A DNA stretch of 64,000 bases from Anisus vortex (Eukaryota > Mollusca > Gastropoda > Planorbidae), in contig OX421497.1 in assembly GCA_949126835.1 (NCBI GenBank), forward strand, positions 43,360,226 to 43,424,225. Direction: 5' to 3'. Positions 46,464-56,522 of the stretch are shown here, in pieces; positions within the stretch are counted from its first letter, which is position 1, and each line of letters begins with the position of its first letter. Position numbers and translations under genes: made by a program. The notes under the pieces are model-generated. The model did not search any database. It saw nothing but the letters and a program-made list of their open reading frames with translations, and was not told the DNA's origin.

Positions 46464-46714
46464 CTGTCCGGGTTTAGAGTTTGAGCGCTCTATGTTCGCT
46501 TTTTGCAGTCATTTCTTTGGATTTATAAGGCATTTTTTAGAGAATATCCTTACCACGGGATACCCCACCTCACCCTCCATGACAGCAAACCAGTTGGTCC
46601 GCGGCCGCTTATTCAGTATTCACGGCTAACCCTTATATCTAAAGGTCATTCCCCTATCCGCCACCTGGGGACGCGCTTGGTAGGAGATGATAGCTCCCTC
46701 AAGCATTATTGAAC

Positions 46715-48139
46715 AATGTAGACTAAACTCATGCAGTTGAATAATGAATATATTTGTTTATCCAAAATAAGTGTGTCTATGCTCACTGGTGCCGCTTTAG
46801 TATAAGATAATAATTTTAAGTTATTATGGGAAACGCATATTTGTGTCCCTACTAACAAGCTGTTTGACTTTGTATAAAGAATAGGCATTATATTTCTTTC
46901 ATTGAATTGAATAGACTGCATATAATCATATCACAACTATCAAAATTATTTAGGCAGTCAAATAATGGTTTACCTTGTTAGCACAAAATGTAGGCCTAAT
47001 TTCAAGAAAATAAAACTAATAGCCTATGTTTTAATAATATCATATAGACATTTAAACTTACATAAAACTCGAATTCCACTTATTAAGATTTTTTTTTTAA
47101 TTCGTCAAAAAAAATATATTGTGTTATTTTTAATTAGTCTGATGTTGTCTATCTGTTCCATGAAGTTTACTCACCATTCCACGGTTAAGATTTTTTTCTA
47201 TTATATGAAGTTTAATTATTGTCTTTTATGAAAATTTCTTTTTGTGATCGACATGAATTTAAGTTTTAAGTTTCTTGTTTGGTTTAGTTTTATGATAATT
47301 TTTTTAAATGAAGTTTCTTGTCTATTTAAGGATATTATTTTTTTATGTAGTGGCTTGTCTATTTTAACATAGATCTATGTTTTTTTTCTATTCGATATTT
47401 TTTTTTTGATGATCTCTAAGTCTACAGACAATAATATGTTTTTTGTACATATTCGTGTCGTCTGTGTAGGCCTAGGCCTACTTCATTTTCATTATTTCAC
47501 GATAAATTATGTTGTCTTCCGGGCTTGGAGTGCCGATTTCTAATGATGACAATTTATTGGCTATAGGAGTTAGAAATTAATGGCCGATGAGAAGTAGATC
47601 TAGGCTTTATGACGCGAAAAAAAATCAGACACAACATAAAAAGAAAAATGAACTATATTATTATAAATACTCGTAGGCCTACATCAAAATATCAACATCA
47701 CCGAACTATATACTCTTGATGAACATGATAGTTAATGCATAGATCTATAGTTAATGTGCGAATCAAAAATTTGCTAACTATATCTATATTTAAAACACAC
47801 TAACATCGAGAATTCCCGTTTCAAAAATTGTGTTACTATCGGCGTAAATCAAAAGCTGGTAAGTGGGTCTTTACGTAGGTCCCTAATTTAGACTAAATAA
47901 ATCAAAAGTACTTTATTTGATTTCTATAAACATTGTTTGGTATTTTCATAAGCTTAAGCTCTATTACTATAATAAATAATAATCTTAACTTTTTGTTTTC
48001 ATTTTGTTTTTTTAGATGTAGATTGTAGGCCTAATAGTTTAGAAATTGATTTCTACTCTCTAACTAAGACTAGTAAGTCTAGTAGGCCCTAACTAGGCTT
48101 CCTAAGCCCTAAGCCTTAGCAATATTTTAATCGTCAGTC
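46715..48139. other. Intergenic AT-rich DNA upstream of IAP gene A
   Basis: No gene. TAGGCCTA palindromes at 46991, 47467, 47473, 47674 and 48026. The promoter of the following gene should lie near its 3' end, but no motif is clear. Confidence 0.45.
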
Positions 48140-51100
48140 ATGTCAGGGATTATATACCAGAGAAGCCCCACTACAAGAAATCGCTTCAAAAAACTGCATC
48201 TGAGAGATGAAAGCTTAAACAGCTTGCCACCTCATCCAGAGTTTTCCAAACCAGTTATCTCACGAGCCGGATTTTATAATGATGGTAATTTAAACAAAAA
48301 ATGAATTTAAATAACTTACACATTTACAAATTTTACATCTAATTCAACAATTTAAAATACCGTAATACTTAGCCGACTTTATTTTCCCTGACAAATGTTA
48401 AATTGGGTAGGCCTACCTAAAGATGGGCATGGAATGGGTTGCCTGAACAAACCAGGAAAACCAGTAACTTAACAGTGACCATTTAAAAGTTTAATTAAGG
48501 TTAAAGATGCAAGACTAGACTCGGACCACGGATAAGCGTAAAACATAGGACGCAATAATCTTCTTTATAGAAGGAGCGTCTGTAATTTATAAGATAAGTC
48601 GAATTAAGGGAAGACTCAGCGAACCCTGACATTTTTACCTGGATTCAAAATAGCAACCTTAAGTTACGTGGCTCTCCTCTCCCATTGAAAAAGTTTCATA
48701 GACAAAAATTTGTTCTTTTTTTTATTTCACACTTAGCTATTTTTAAGCTATTAAAAGTAGGTCCGAATGGATGTTATTGTTTTTTTTTAATAAGCTAGAA
48801 AAAAATTAACTGTTAAGAAGTACTGTACCTGACTGTAAATTGTTTAAACTGAAATATAAAATTGCACTTTATTTCTATGATCTATATAGAAATGTTTTTT
48901 TCATAATTAAAGTTATAAATAAGCTCAACATTAATTGTTATAAATATTGAATGTAACTAGATTGTTTTTATCTGTTGTTATATATAGATTATATGTTGGG
49001 TTCTGAAAATTCCTATAAATAATTTTACTTTAAGTAAACACTGTTTTTCATTCTTTTGTTTTTCTCTTTTGTTAATTTGTGAAAATAAAAAGACGGTCAC
49101 TTGATTTGCTTCAAATGTGGACTTCAAATTAAACATACAGATTTGACTTCATTAACTTTTAAAGAACATAAAGCTTACAGTGCCATCTGTGCTCCTTTTC
49201 AACCTGGTAAGTTTAAACTTTCTTCCCACTTGTGTGTAAAAGTAAAAATAAAATGTGGTTTGAATTTTTTTCAAAAAACAGATCAAGCATTTCTGAAGGA
49301 ATCAATAACATTTTAAATATGAATACATTGCCTCCAAACTGTCATTGATATTCTGTATCAATGTTTCCCAAGCTTTTGTCCATTCACACAATAATTTTGA
49401 AGTAAGTTTTTTCCATAGCACCATTCCTTTAGTCAAAGCTCTAGATGTCACAGTTTAACAACATTGAATCAAAAACAACAACTTTGTTTTTTTGTGTGAT
49501 CTTAAACCAATTTTATACAAGGGTCACAAAAAATGTTACATTCTACATCATCTTTTAAAATTATATTAATATGGTATAGGAAACTGACCATAGATTCTTA
49601 CATTGTGTCTTATGTGCACAATAAAGAATATTTTATAATTCTTTAAATCATCTGATATTGATGAGCATCAGATGTTGATTAAAATGAGTTTAATTTATGG
49701 GTTTAGATGTATCACTGTATCAGTATCACTGTGTCAATTTCATGACACTCATAATAGTGCTCACTGAATTTAACCCATGTTTGTTAATGATTAATGACTA
49801 CAGTTGAGTAAAATTAGTCACAAAAAGCAAACTTAATATTAATAATTTTATTGTTCATTATACCATTATATTAGTCATTAGCTTGATATTTTAAGTTTGT
49901 TATATTTGTTAATTATAGCAATGAAACGGCAAAATGCAAAATTAACTAAACTTTGAAAGTGGATACCAAGCTACTTTAATTTGATTTCTATTCATTGCTG
50001 GGTGGGGTGAGGAGAGAGAAAACAAATTAAAAGGTGGCCGTGAGCATATTACATTCATTTAAATCCTTGTACTGGTATATAGAAAGGCTAACAATGCATC
50101 CTGTAAACTATAATTATCTTTCTCCAGACACTAGCAACACTGAGGTACAAGAAGACTGTGCACAAGAAACACTGGAGGGGAGAAAAGAAATTGAATTGTT
50201 TCCAATCAAATCAGAAACTTTTGTGAATTCTAAAGGAGATAATTCTGCATCTGGTATGTTTATTTTTTTTTATATTTTCTTTCTTTGAAATCTTTTCTAA
50301 TTGTTAAATTAAATTATAATTGTTCTTTATGGAACAATAATCGTAAAAAATGGTAGAATCTCAATATTTGTCTCTTGTCAATATCGAAGCAGGGCGTTTT
50401 GGCGCAGCCGTTTTGGCGCAGGACGTTTTGGCGCGATGGACTAAAAACACATCATTTAATCAAATTAACTTAATAACTTCATTTGAGGAAAATAATATTT
50501 TTTTTTATAATAAATGCACAGTAACACTTGAATAAATATTGAAAGGGTAACAGTAATCCAATGAATTTGCAAAATCACTTAATGTGTGCTTGTCAACTCA
50601 CAATATATTTATTGAATTGAGGATTAACCTTTCTTAGTGACTTATATACATACAGTTGTTATTAGAATTTTGTTGAAAGACAAGCACGCGTATTTTCGCA
50701 AATAGGCCTAACGTTCTAAGGGTTTTAGTTCTAAAAAAAAATCCCTATTAAGATGACATAATATATATAAATATATATATAGATAGATAAGCATTTTATG
50801 CCCATAAATAGATACATAAGTCTTTATGCATATATAATAAAACAAAGTTTTTAAAGTTTAATAGTCCTATAAATGCATTAAAGTACATCGTTTTAAATTA
50901 TTATTATTTATTATTAGTTTCATATATTATACAACAAAAAATATAAATGTTTTCCTCAATTAATTCCTCGCGCCAAAACGTCCCGCGCCAAAACGGCTGC
51001 GCCAAATCGGTCGCGCCAAAACGTCGCGTACCGTACCGATCAATATATCCAATTCAAGGATACCAGTAATATAAAAAATGATATAAAACATTTTTTTTTT

Positions 51101-51674
51101 CACAGAATATAACTAGAAATGGATTAATACATTTATATAGACTATCCTCAAATTTTACAGATCTTTTCTTTAAAGAAATTTATTTTGGCCTGAAATCAAT
51201 TTCATAAATCATCACAAAATACATTTAAATTACACTGTACATATAAATAATGCTTATTAATGCTTCTTTTTTATGAAAGATGTTATTTAACATGATGGGT
51301 TGGGGTTTCATCTGTTCAACTATTTCATCTGTTATTTAGTAACACTATCTTATTATAATACAACAGGAGCAGCAATACAGAAGGATAAAGAAGTTCTGTA
51401 CAGAATGTTGAAAAGAGAAAATATCTACCTGATAGAGAAAACAACTTGCTGCTCCTGTAAATCAGAAGAGGCTTCTTACCTAATATTGCCGTGTGGTGAC
51501 CTGGGTGCCTGCCGGGGATGCATCAAGACCATCGATACTTGTCCAATTTGTGCAACAGAAGTGATCGATGGTAAATCATTAACTTTTAAATATGAAAGTG
51601 AAGAGGAGGAAGAGCTTGAGAAAGAGTTTATTAAGGAGACAGGTGTTAAAGGAATACAATTTCTTATGGCATAA
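48140..51674 (+). CDS. Inhibitor-of-apoptosis-like protein A (one BIR + RING)
   Basis: Four-exon model, 230 aa: 48140-48284, 49093-49206, 50128-50253, 51367-51674; all three introns are phase 1 with GT-AG ends. The BIR domain (about residues 13-84) is split after ISRAGFYND. It has the zinc ligands Cys54-x2-Cys57-x16-His74-x6-Cys81 (CFKC...EHKAYSAIC). Exon 3 is an acidic linker. The C-terminal RING (156-190) has the spacing C-x2-C-x11-C-x-D-x3-C-x2-C-x6-C-x2-C: the usual His is Asp173 in PCGDLGAC. RINGs of this family act as ubiquitin E3 ligases, and BIRs bind caspases or signalling adaptors. An acidic EEEEELEKE tail follows. The start is the first Met of an open exon; a further 5' exon is possible. 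Second BIR/RING gene 4.9 kb downstream, same strand. Confidence 0.9.
48444..48600 (+). mobile_element. SINE family 2 copy in intron 1 of IAP gene A
   Basis: Plus-orientation copy: AGGAAAACCAGTAACTTAAC, ATGCAAGACTAGACTCGGAC, GACGCAATAATCTTCTTTAT, AGAAGGAGCGTCTGTAAT and an ATAAGATAAG tail. Confidence 0.82.
50385..51039. mobile_element. Foldback-type element with GCGCCAAAACG repeats, in intron 3 of IAP gene A
   Basis: The left arm (50393-50435) is three tandem copies of a CGTTTTGGCGC unit; the right arm (50968-51027) has four copies of its complement GCGCCAAAACG (one with TCG in place of ACG). A 7-bp direct repeat TCAATAT flanks the element (50378-50384 and 51040-51046). The core is AT-rich and non-coding. 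Confidence 0.85.
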
Positions 51675-51906
51675 AATAGTTTCATCATAAAGAATTACTT
51701 GACCAATTTCTATTAATGTTTTAAACTCTTGAAATATTTTCTTAAATGTTTTTTTGTTACAAAATAATATAAATACCCTTTTAAATGTATATAAATGTAC
51801 AAAAATTTCAGATTTCACTATTAGGTCAATTTAAAAAAAATAGGAAACTTTTTTTCCTAAATTTCAGGGGAGGAATGAGGAGGTTTATTGTGTAATTAAC
51901 TTATTG

Positions 51907-52080
51907 CTTTTATCTTATCTTATAAGTTTACAGACATTCCTTCTAGGTAGAAGATTATTACGTCCACTAGGCCCAAAACTCCTGCAGGGCGACTGGGATC
52001 CGTCGGTGGCAGGGATAGAACCCGCGACCTGTCAGTTGTTTTTGGTTGACAGAAAGCACCATATGATCATAAAACACAAA
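51907..52080 (-). mobile_element. SINE family 2, copy with tRNA-like head
   Basis: On the minus strand a B-box-like GGTCGCGGGTTCTATCCCTG lies near the 5' end, followed by the family body (GACGTAATAATCTTCTACCT, GTCTGTAAACTTATAAG) and an (ATAAG)n tail. This copy is what identifies the family as tRNA-derived. Confidence 0.78.
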
Positions 52081-52227
52081 CTGTCCCAACTTTCATTATT
52101 AAACTTATAGTCAAATTAAATTAAATTGGTTTAAATTCTATATATAACTGCCAAACTCTAAATTTTTCTAGGCATACCGGTAATAATAATAAATTGTAAA
52201 GTGACCAAAAAAATTAAAGAAATCCTG

Positions 52228-52292
52228 AAAATTATTATCTTCTTATCTTATACATTACAGACGCTCCTTCTATAAAGAAGATTATTGCGTTA
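52228..52292 (-). mobile_element. SINE family 2 terminal fragment
   Basis: TCTTATACATTACAGACGCT and CCTTCTATAAAGAAGATTATTG only. Confidence 0.75.
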
Positions 52293-53670
52293 GAGTATTT
52301 TAATAATAGCAAAATAATAATAAGATATGGGTTTAATGTCTTTTTCATCTTTGCCTTTTTTTTTTGTTGTATTTTGTTGAAAATTTACAAGGTTTCAATT
52401 TTTATGGTTATTTCCCAAAGTTTTAATAACAATCTGGAATTTGTAGATGAAATATTATTGTTTATTTTTTATATATTTTAAAAACTTGGTTGAAAAAGTA
52501 TAATGAACTGGGTTTTGGGTTCTTGAAAAAATCTGGGCTACCCGATTCTTATGTGTACTTGGTTCTTCAAGCCATAAAATGTTATCAATGATATTTTAAT
52601 GTTAGTTTTCACCTTTATACCTATAGGCTATACATTTTTTTGTATGTTTTTATACAGGCATACACATATATATTTTGTATTTATATATATTGCCTTTACT
52701 TTATACAGAATGTTCATGATTATCTTTTTATAGATATGTATCTATTTTTGATATTCATAAATTGTATAATGTCATCATCTACCCTTTTGAAATTCCTTGC
52801 TACTGTTTCTTTTAAGTCAAATTGGTAGAGAAAAATTAAAATATATTTTCCGAGCGCCATTCCTTAAGTTAAAATTAAAGTCCATTAATATTACCCTATA
52901 TATAATTAACTTTTGGTTTACTGGTAACTTAACAATCTTGTCACATTTTAATAAGTAAATATTTTTTCTATAGAACTTTTAAAATTGTAAATTAAATATT
53001 AAGTCAGGCTGATCTTTACTTTTAATGTAGGCCTTATATATATATAATAAAACTCACACAATTAATTTTTATTTAATATGATTTTGTTAAGCCTATTCTA
53101 TATATAATTATTGATATTCTTAGTTTGCAGTTAGTCTGAATTTTCTACTTTTTTACATTAAATGTTGTCTTTTTTGTAATATTACTTTAAATTTGATTGA
53201 TAATATCTACATATTTAGTTCTACAATAAATAAAATTAAATTTAAAATCTAAATAGCTTTGATGCATGTTATATTTTTTTAAATCATTAATTTCTTTGTT
53301 GTGATATTTTTTATGAGTAACAGTTATTTTTAGTATATTTTTTTTACCCTGAACTGTATATTTACTCAATGATAATTGTATTATTGTATATGCTTTTGTG
53401 TTGTTTTTTTTATATACCCTAACCCTAAAAGTTGTAACTTATAATCAAATAACATTGAAAGAATAGGCCTATAGGCCTTAAACAAATTTAAGTAAGCCCA
53501 GATGTGGATTAGCTGAGTGTAAAGATTTTTTTTTCCAAGATATTGTCTTCTTTCAATGAAAAACTTGGACCATGGCTTTTTTTTTTCCAGAAAATATGAA
53601 CATCATTTTATGTATAGAATCTACCTGTAGCCAAAATGCAGTGAATTTTAAAATTTAATATATAATTTAT
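52293..53670. other. AT-rich intergenic DNA
   Basis: No gene or RNA seen. The small frames consist of simple AT-rich codons. Confidence 0.45.
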
Positions 53671-53671
53671 A

Positions 53672-54430
53672 TGGGACACAGTGGTCGAGCGGCAGCGCGT
53701 TTGATTGCCGATCCGAAGGCAATAAGGTTCTGGGTTCGAATACTGGTGGAGGGTGGAGGCTAGAATTTTTTCCCAGGACTACATTAGGGTGTCCTTGGGC
53801 TTAGTGGGTAGGGTTGCTATCCATCCCGATATATCGGGACCGTCATCGTTATGGTCAGTTATGGACCTTCTTGTCCCAACATCCCGACAAGACCCAATTT
53901 TGTCCCGATTTTGGAAAAGACTGTTACAAGCTTAAAATGGCTCAAGTAGCTAGCTTAGGCCTACTGAAGTAACGCCACCTGTTAGTGCAGCATGTCCTAT
54001 AAATACATAAAAAGGAAAAAAGACTTGCCGAAAAATGTGAAATCTTCCGAAAAATATGGTGTCTTACCAACTACTTAAAATTCTCACTTCTGTCGCAACA
54101 TAAGTTCCATGTAATTGTGTTCTAAATAAAAAGTAATTATATTAAATCAATTTTTTTACTTCATTTATGCACCCCCATCTCAGAGTGTCCTGACGAGGTC
54201 CCAGCTAGATATGGCAAACGTACGAGTGGGTCTACTGCAGCTCTGATATGGGTAGACCAACCTGACATATTAGTTGGGGTAAAGTAAAGGTGGCTGGGCA
54301 TTGTGCTAGTCACTCATCCCCTAGTAGTAGCCTATGCCGTGGCCATAGAAACTGGTGAATGCTGCTTCATCGGCCCTATGACTATGATTATGATCACTTT
54401 GGTCCGAAGGGTAGGCTACACTTTACTATA
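53672..54430 (+). mobile_element. SINE family 1 copy interrupted by another repeat
   Basis: The head (GAGCGGCAGCGCGTTTGATT, GGGTTCGAATACTGG) and first body block end near 53800. The body resumes near 54187 and runs to GGTCCGAAGGGTAGGCTACA. The ~385-bp interruption begins GTAGGGTTGCTATCCATCCC with an ATATCGGGACCG word, a sequence typical of a MITE terminus, but its other end could not be fixed. Confidence 0.75.
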
Positions 54431-55260
54431 TATAGGCCTAATATTTAGGGCCTATACTATATGGACGCAAACATTAAAATTGAATTTTCCGTTGCGGACA
54501 GAAAGAAAGACATATTATAGGGCCTATGCCTATTTCTTTTGGCTTTTATTACATAGGCCTATGCTAGATTACCCGTAAATTTTTTTAAAACAAAAAACAT
54601 ATTGGGCTAACTAAGTATGTAAAAGCTAGGTTATAAACTGGAGTCAGTGGAGAGTCACTTAGAAAATATAAGGCATACGTTACTACGGCTACGCTACGGG
54701 TTTTCCCGTATGTAGGCTACTGCTACTGCGAAATATTAGGCTTTTTTTTGTATTAGTATTACTAGTATTAGTCTATTTAAATAATTTACTTTCTTAATTT
54801 TTTTATTATTTTTTTTATAGTATTATTGTTAGTTTAATATTATTAATCAAAGGGGTAATTGTTCCAGACATTTAATGACTTGATTCGTGCGAATTGGGCA
54901 TGAATCTTTAAAAAAATTTCATACAGAACCCAAAAATCAAAAACTCGCGGGCTATCGCAGGTAAACAATTACCTTCTTATGCACATCCAGGGCGACCGGA
55001 AATAAAAGTTAAATACCGAAAAAATATCGTTCATTTTTTATTTGTTTTTATATTTATTGTCATTCGTATTTCAACCATTTGATGGACATAACGGCAGCAT
55101 AGCAACTAGTTTGAACTAGTATAGCAGCGATAGCTATTACTTTGTAATAAGGTAATAAGGAATGATTAAAACTTAAAGATTCGATAAGTCTAGTTAATGT
55201 TTGCGCTTTGCAGCATTCTTCTATTCTAAACTTAGATTCACTGATCTATAAAAAGAGATC
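54431..55260. other. Intergenic non-coding DNA
   Basis: Nothing beyond TAGGCCTA motifs (54433, 54554) and AT-rich tracts. Confidence 0.45.
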
Positions 55261-55261
55261 A

Positions 55262-55735
55262 GTGCTTCGTCTTCTTCTTATTCTTAGTAAAGTCTTTAAT
55301 TTACCGCTCCCCGTGGAGCATAAGGCATAAGGCCAAGCAGCAACAAAGTTCCACCAGGCCGCCCTATCCTGGGCGAGCCATCGGATTTCATGCCATGTAT
55401 TATTGGTGGCCTTTGCTTCCTCGTAAGTACGTTGTCCTCCTCCACGTTCCCATTGGCCTTCCCCTTCGCCTTTTCCCTGGTGGTGTCCATTTAAATGCGC
55501 TGCGTGGGAGCCTCTTTTTGTCCATGCGGAGGATGTGACCCAGCCATCGCCATCATCTTTTCATGATTTCTTCGATGATGAAGTTTATTCCAGTTCTCTT
55601 GCGAACTTCATTGTTGGAGATGTGGTCTTCCCAGTTAATCTTTATTAGGCCTATACGTCGGAGACATCTTTCTTCGGCTTTCAATTTTGGTATTGGTCTT
55701 CCAGCATAGACAAAAAGGATTTAGCGTACAGTGCT
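55262..55735 (-). pseudogene. LINE C-terminal fragment with (GAA)n tail
   Basis: On the minus strand: LGHILRMDKKRLPRSAFKWT, PPGKRRRGRPMGTWR and, after a frameshift, TWHEIRWLAQDRAAWWNFVA; the 3' end is AAGAATAAGAAGAAGACGAAG. This is the standard C-terminus of an RTE/I-type non-LTR polymerase. It is decayed. Confidence 0.8.
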
Positions 55736-56377
55736 AGTCAGTGCTTAGATTAGACTTATTTCCACTGAGCTATATATACATATTAGAGCTCAGTGCTTTA
55801 AATTTCACAAAACAAGGTGCATTACTCATTTACTGTCAGCTCAACACATAGGCCTACAGCAAAAGCTAATCCTCATTTATCGTTTCAATTTTTATTACAG
55901 TCTATATCATATATATGTGCATACATAACTATAGACCTATATTATTATTATTTAAAATTGACATTGTAGCACACATAAATAGACCTATATTAGTATTATA
56001 TTATTGGCTATGTCCTATGTGGTAGGTACTAGGTGGTAGACCTTTTTTTTTAAAATTAAAAGTTAAAAGTAAACCGTACATTTTAAATGAATCTAATTTT
56101 TTGCAAAATTGAAAATGCATATCGCTGCTATTACAAAAACCTGCATTTTAAATGAAATAAATGTATCATTTATTTATTACATTATGATCCCTAAACTACT
56201 AAACAAAATTACAAACTTGAGATTTTATTTAGTAACATTTTGAAACAGAAGTAGGCCCTACCTAGATCCTTGGCCTATATAAATAGAATTATAAATGACT
56301 AAAATAAATTATTTAGAGTTCAGATAAACCTATATTATATCTATTCTAATTGTCATTTTGCCTTTTATTTTTACAGA
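55736..56377. other. 5' flank of IAP gene B
   Basis: AT-rich. A strong acceptor (TTTTATTTTTACAG, ending 56377) suggests an upstream non-coding exon splices here to form the 5' UTR; that exon is not identified. Confidence 0.4.
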
Positions 56378-56522
56378 CAACTTCATTTTTGATTAAAAAC
56401 ACACTGAAAACAGGATTGATTACGTTCATATTAATGTAGGAGCAATATGTGATACATCATGTGCATTTTCATTAAAATCTCAACATAATTCTTCAAATTC
56501 AATTCGACAAACCATCAAGAGC

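Larger units (their letters stand above)
42353..46703 (-). mobile_element. Near full-length EN-RT-RNase H non-LTR retrotransposon
   Basis: 4,351 bp bounded by a perfect 11-bp target duplication CATTATTGAAC (42342-42352 and 46704-46714). It ends on the minus strand in a (GAA)n tail rather than poly-A. Structure: 5' UTR of ~240-420 bp, a small basic frame, then a long polyprotein with apurinic endonuclease, reverse transcriptase, RNase H and a C-terminal Cys/His motif. RNase H downstream of RT places it in the I/Jockey-like assemblage; I cannot name the clade. The open frame is broken twice, both times near A runs. Confidence 0.95.
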
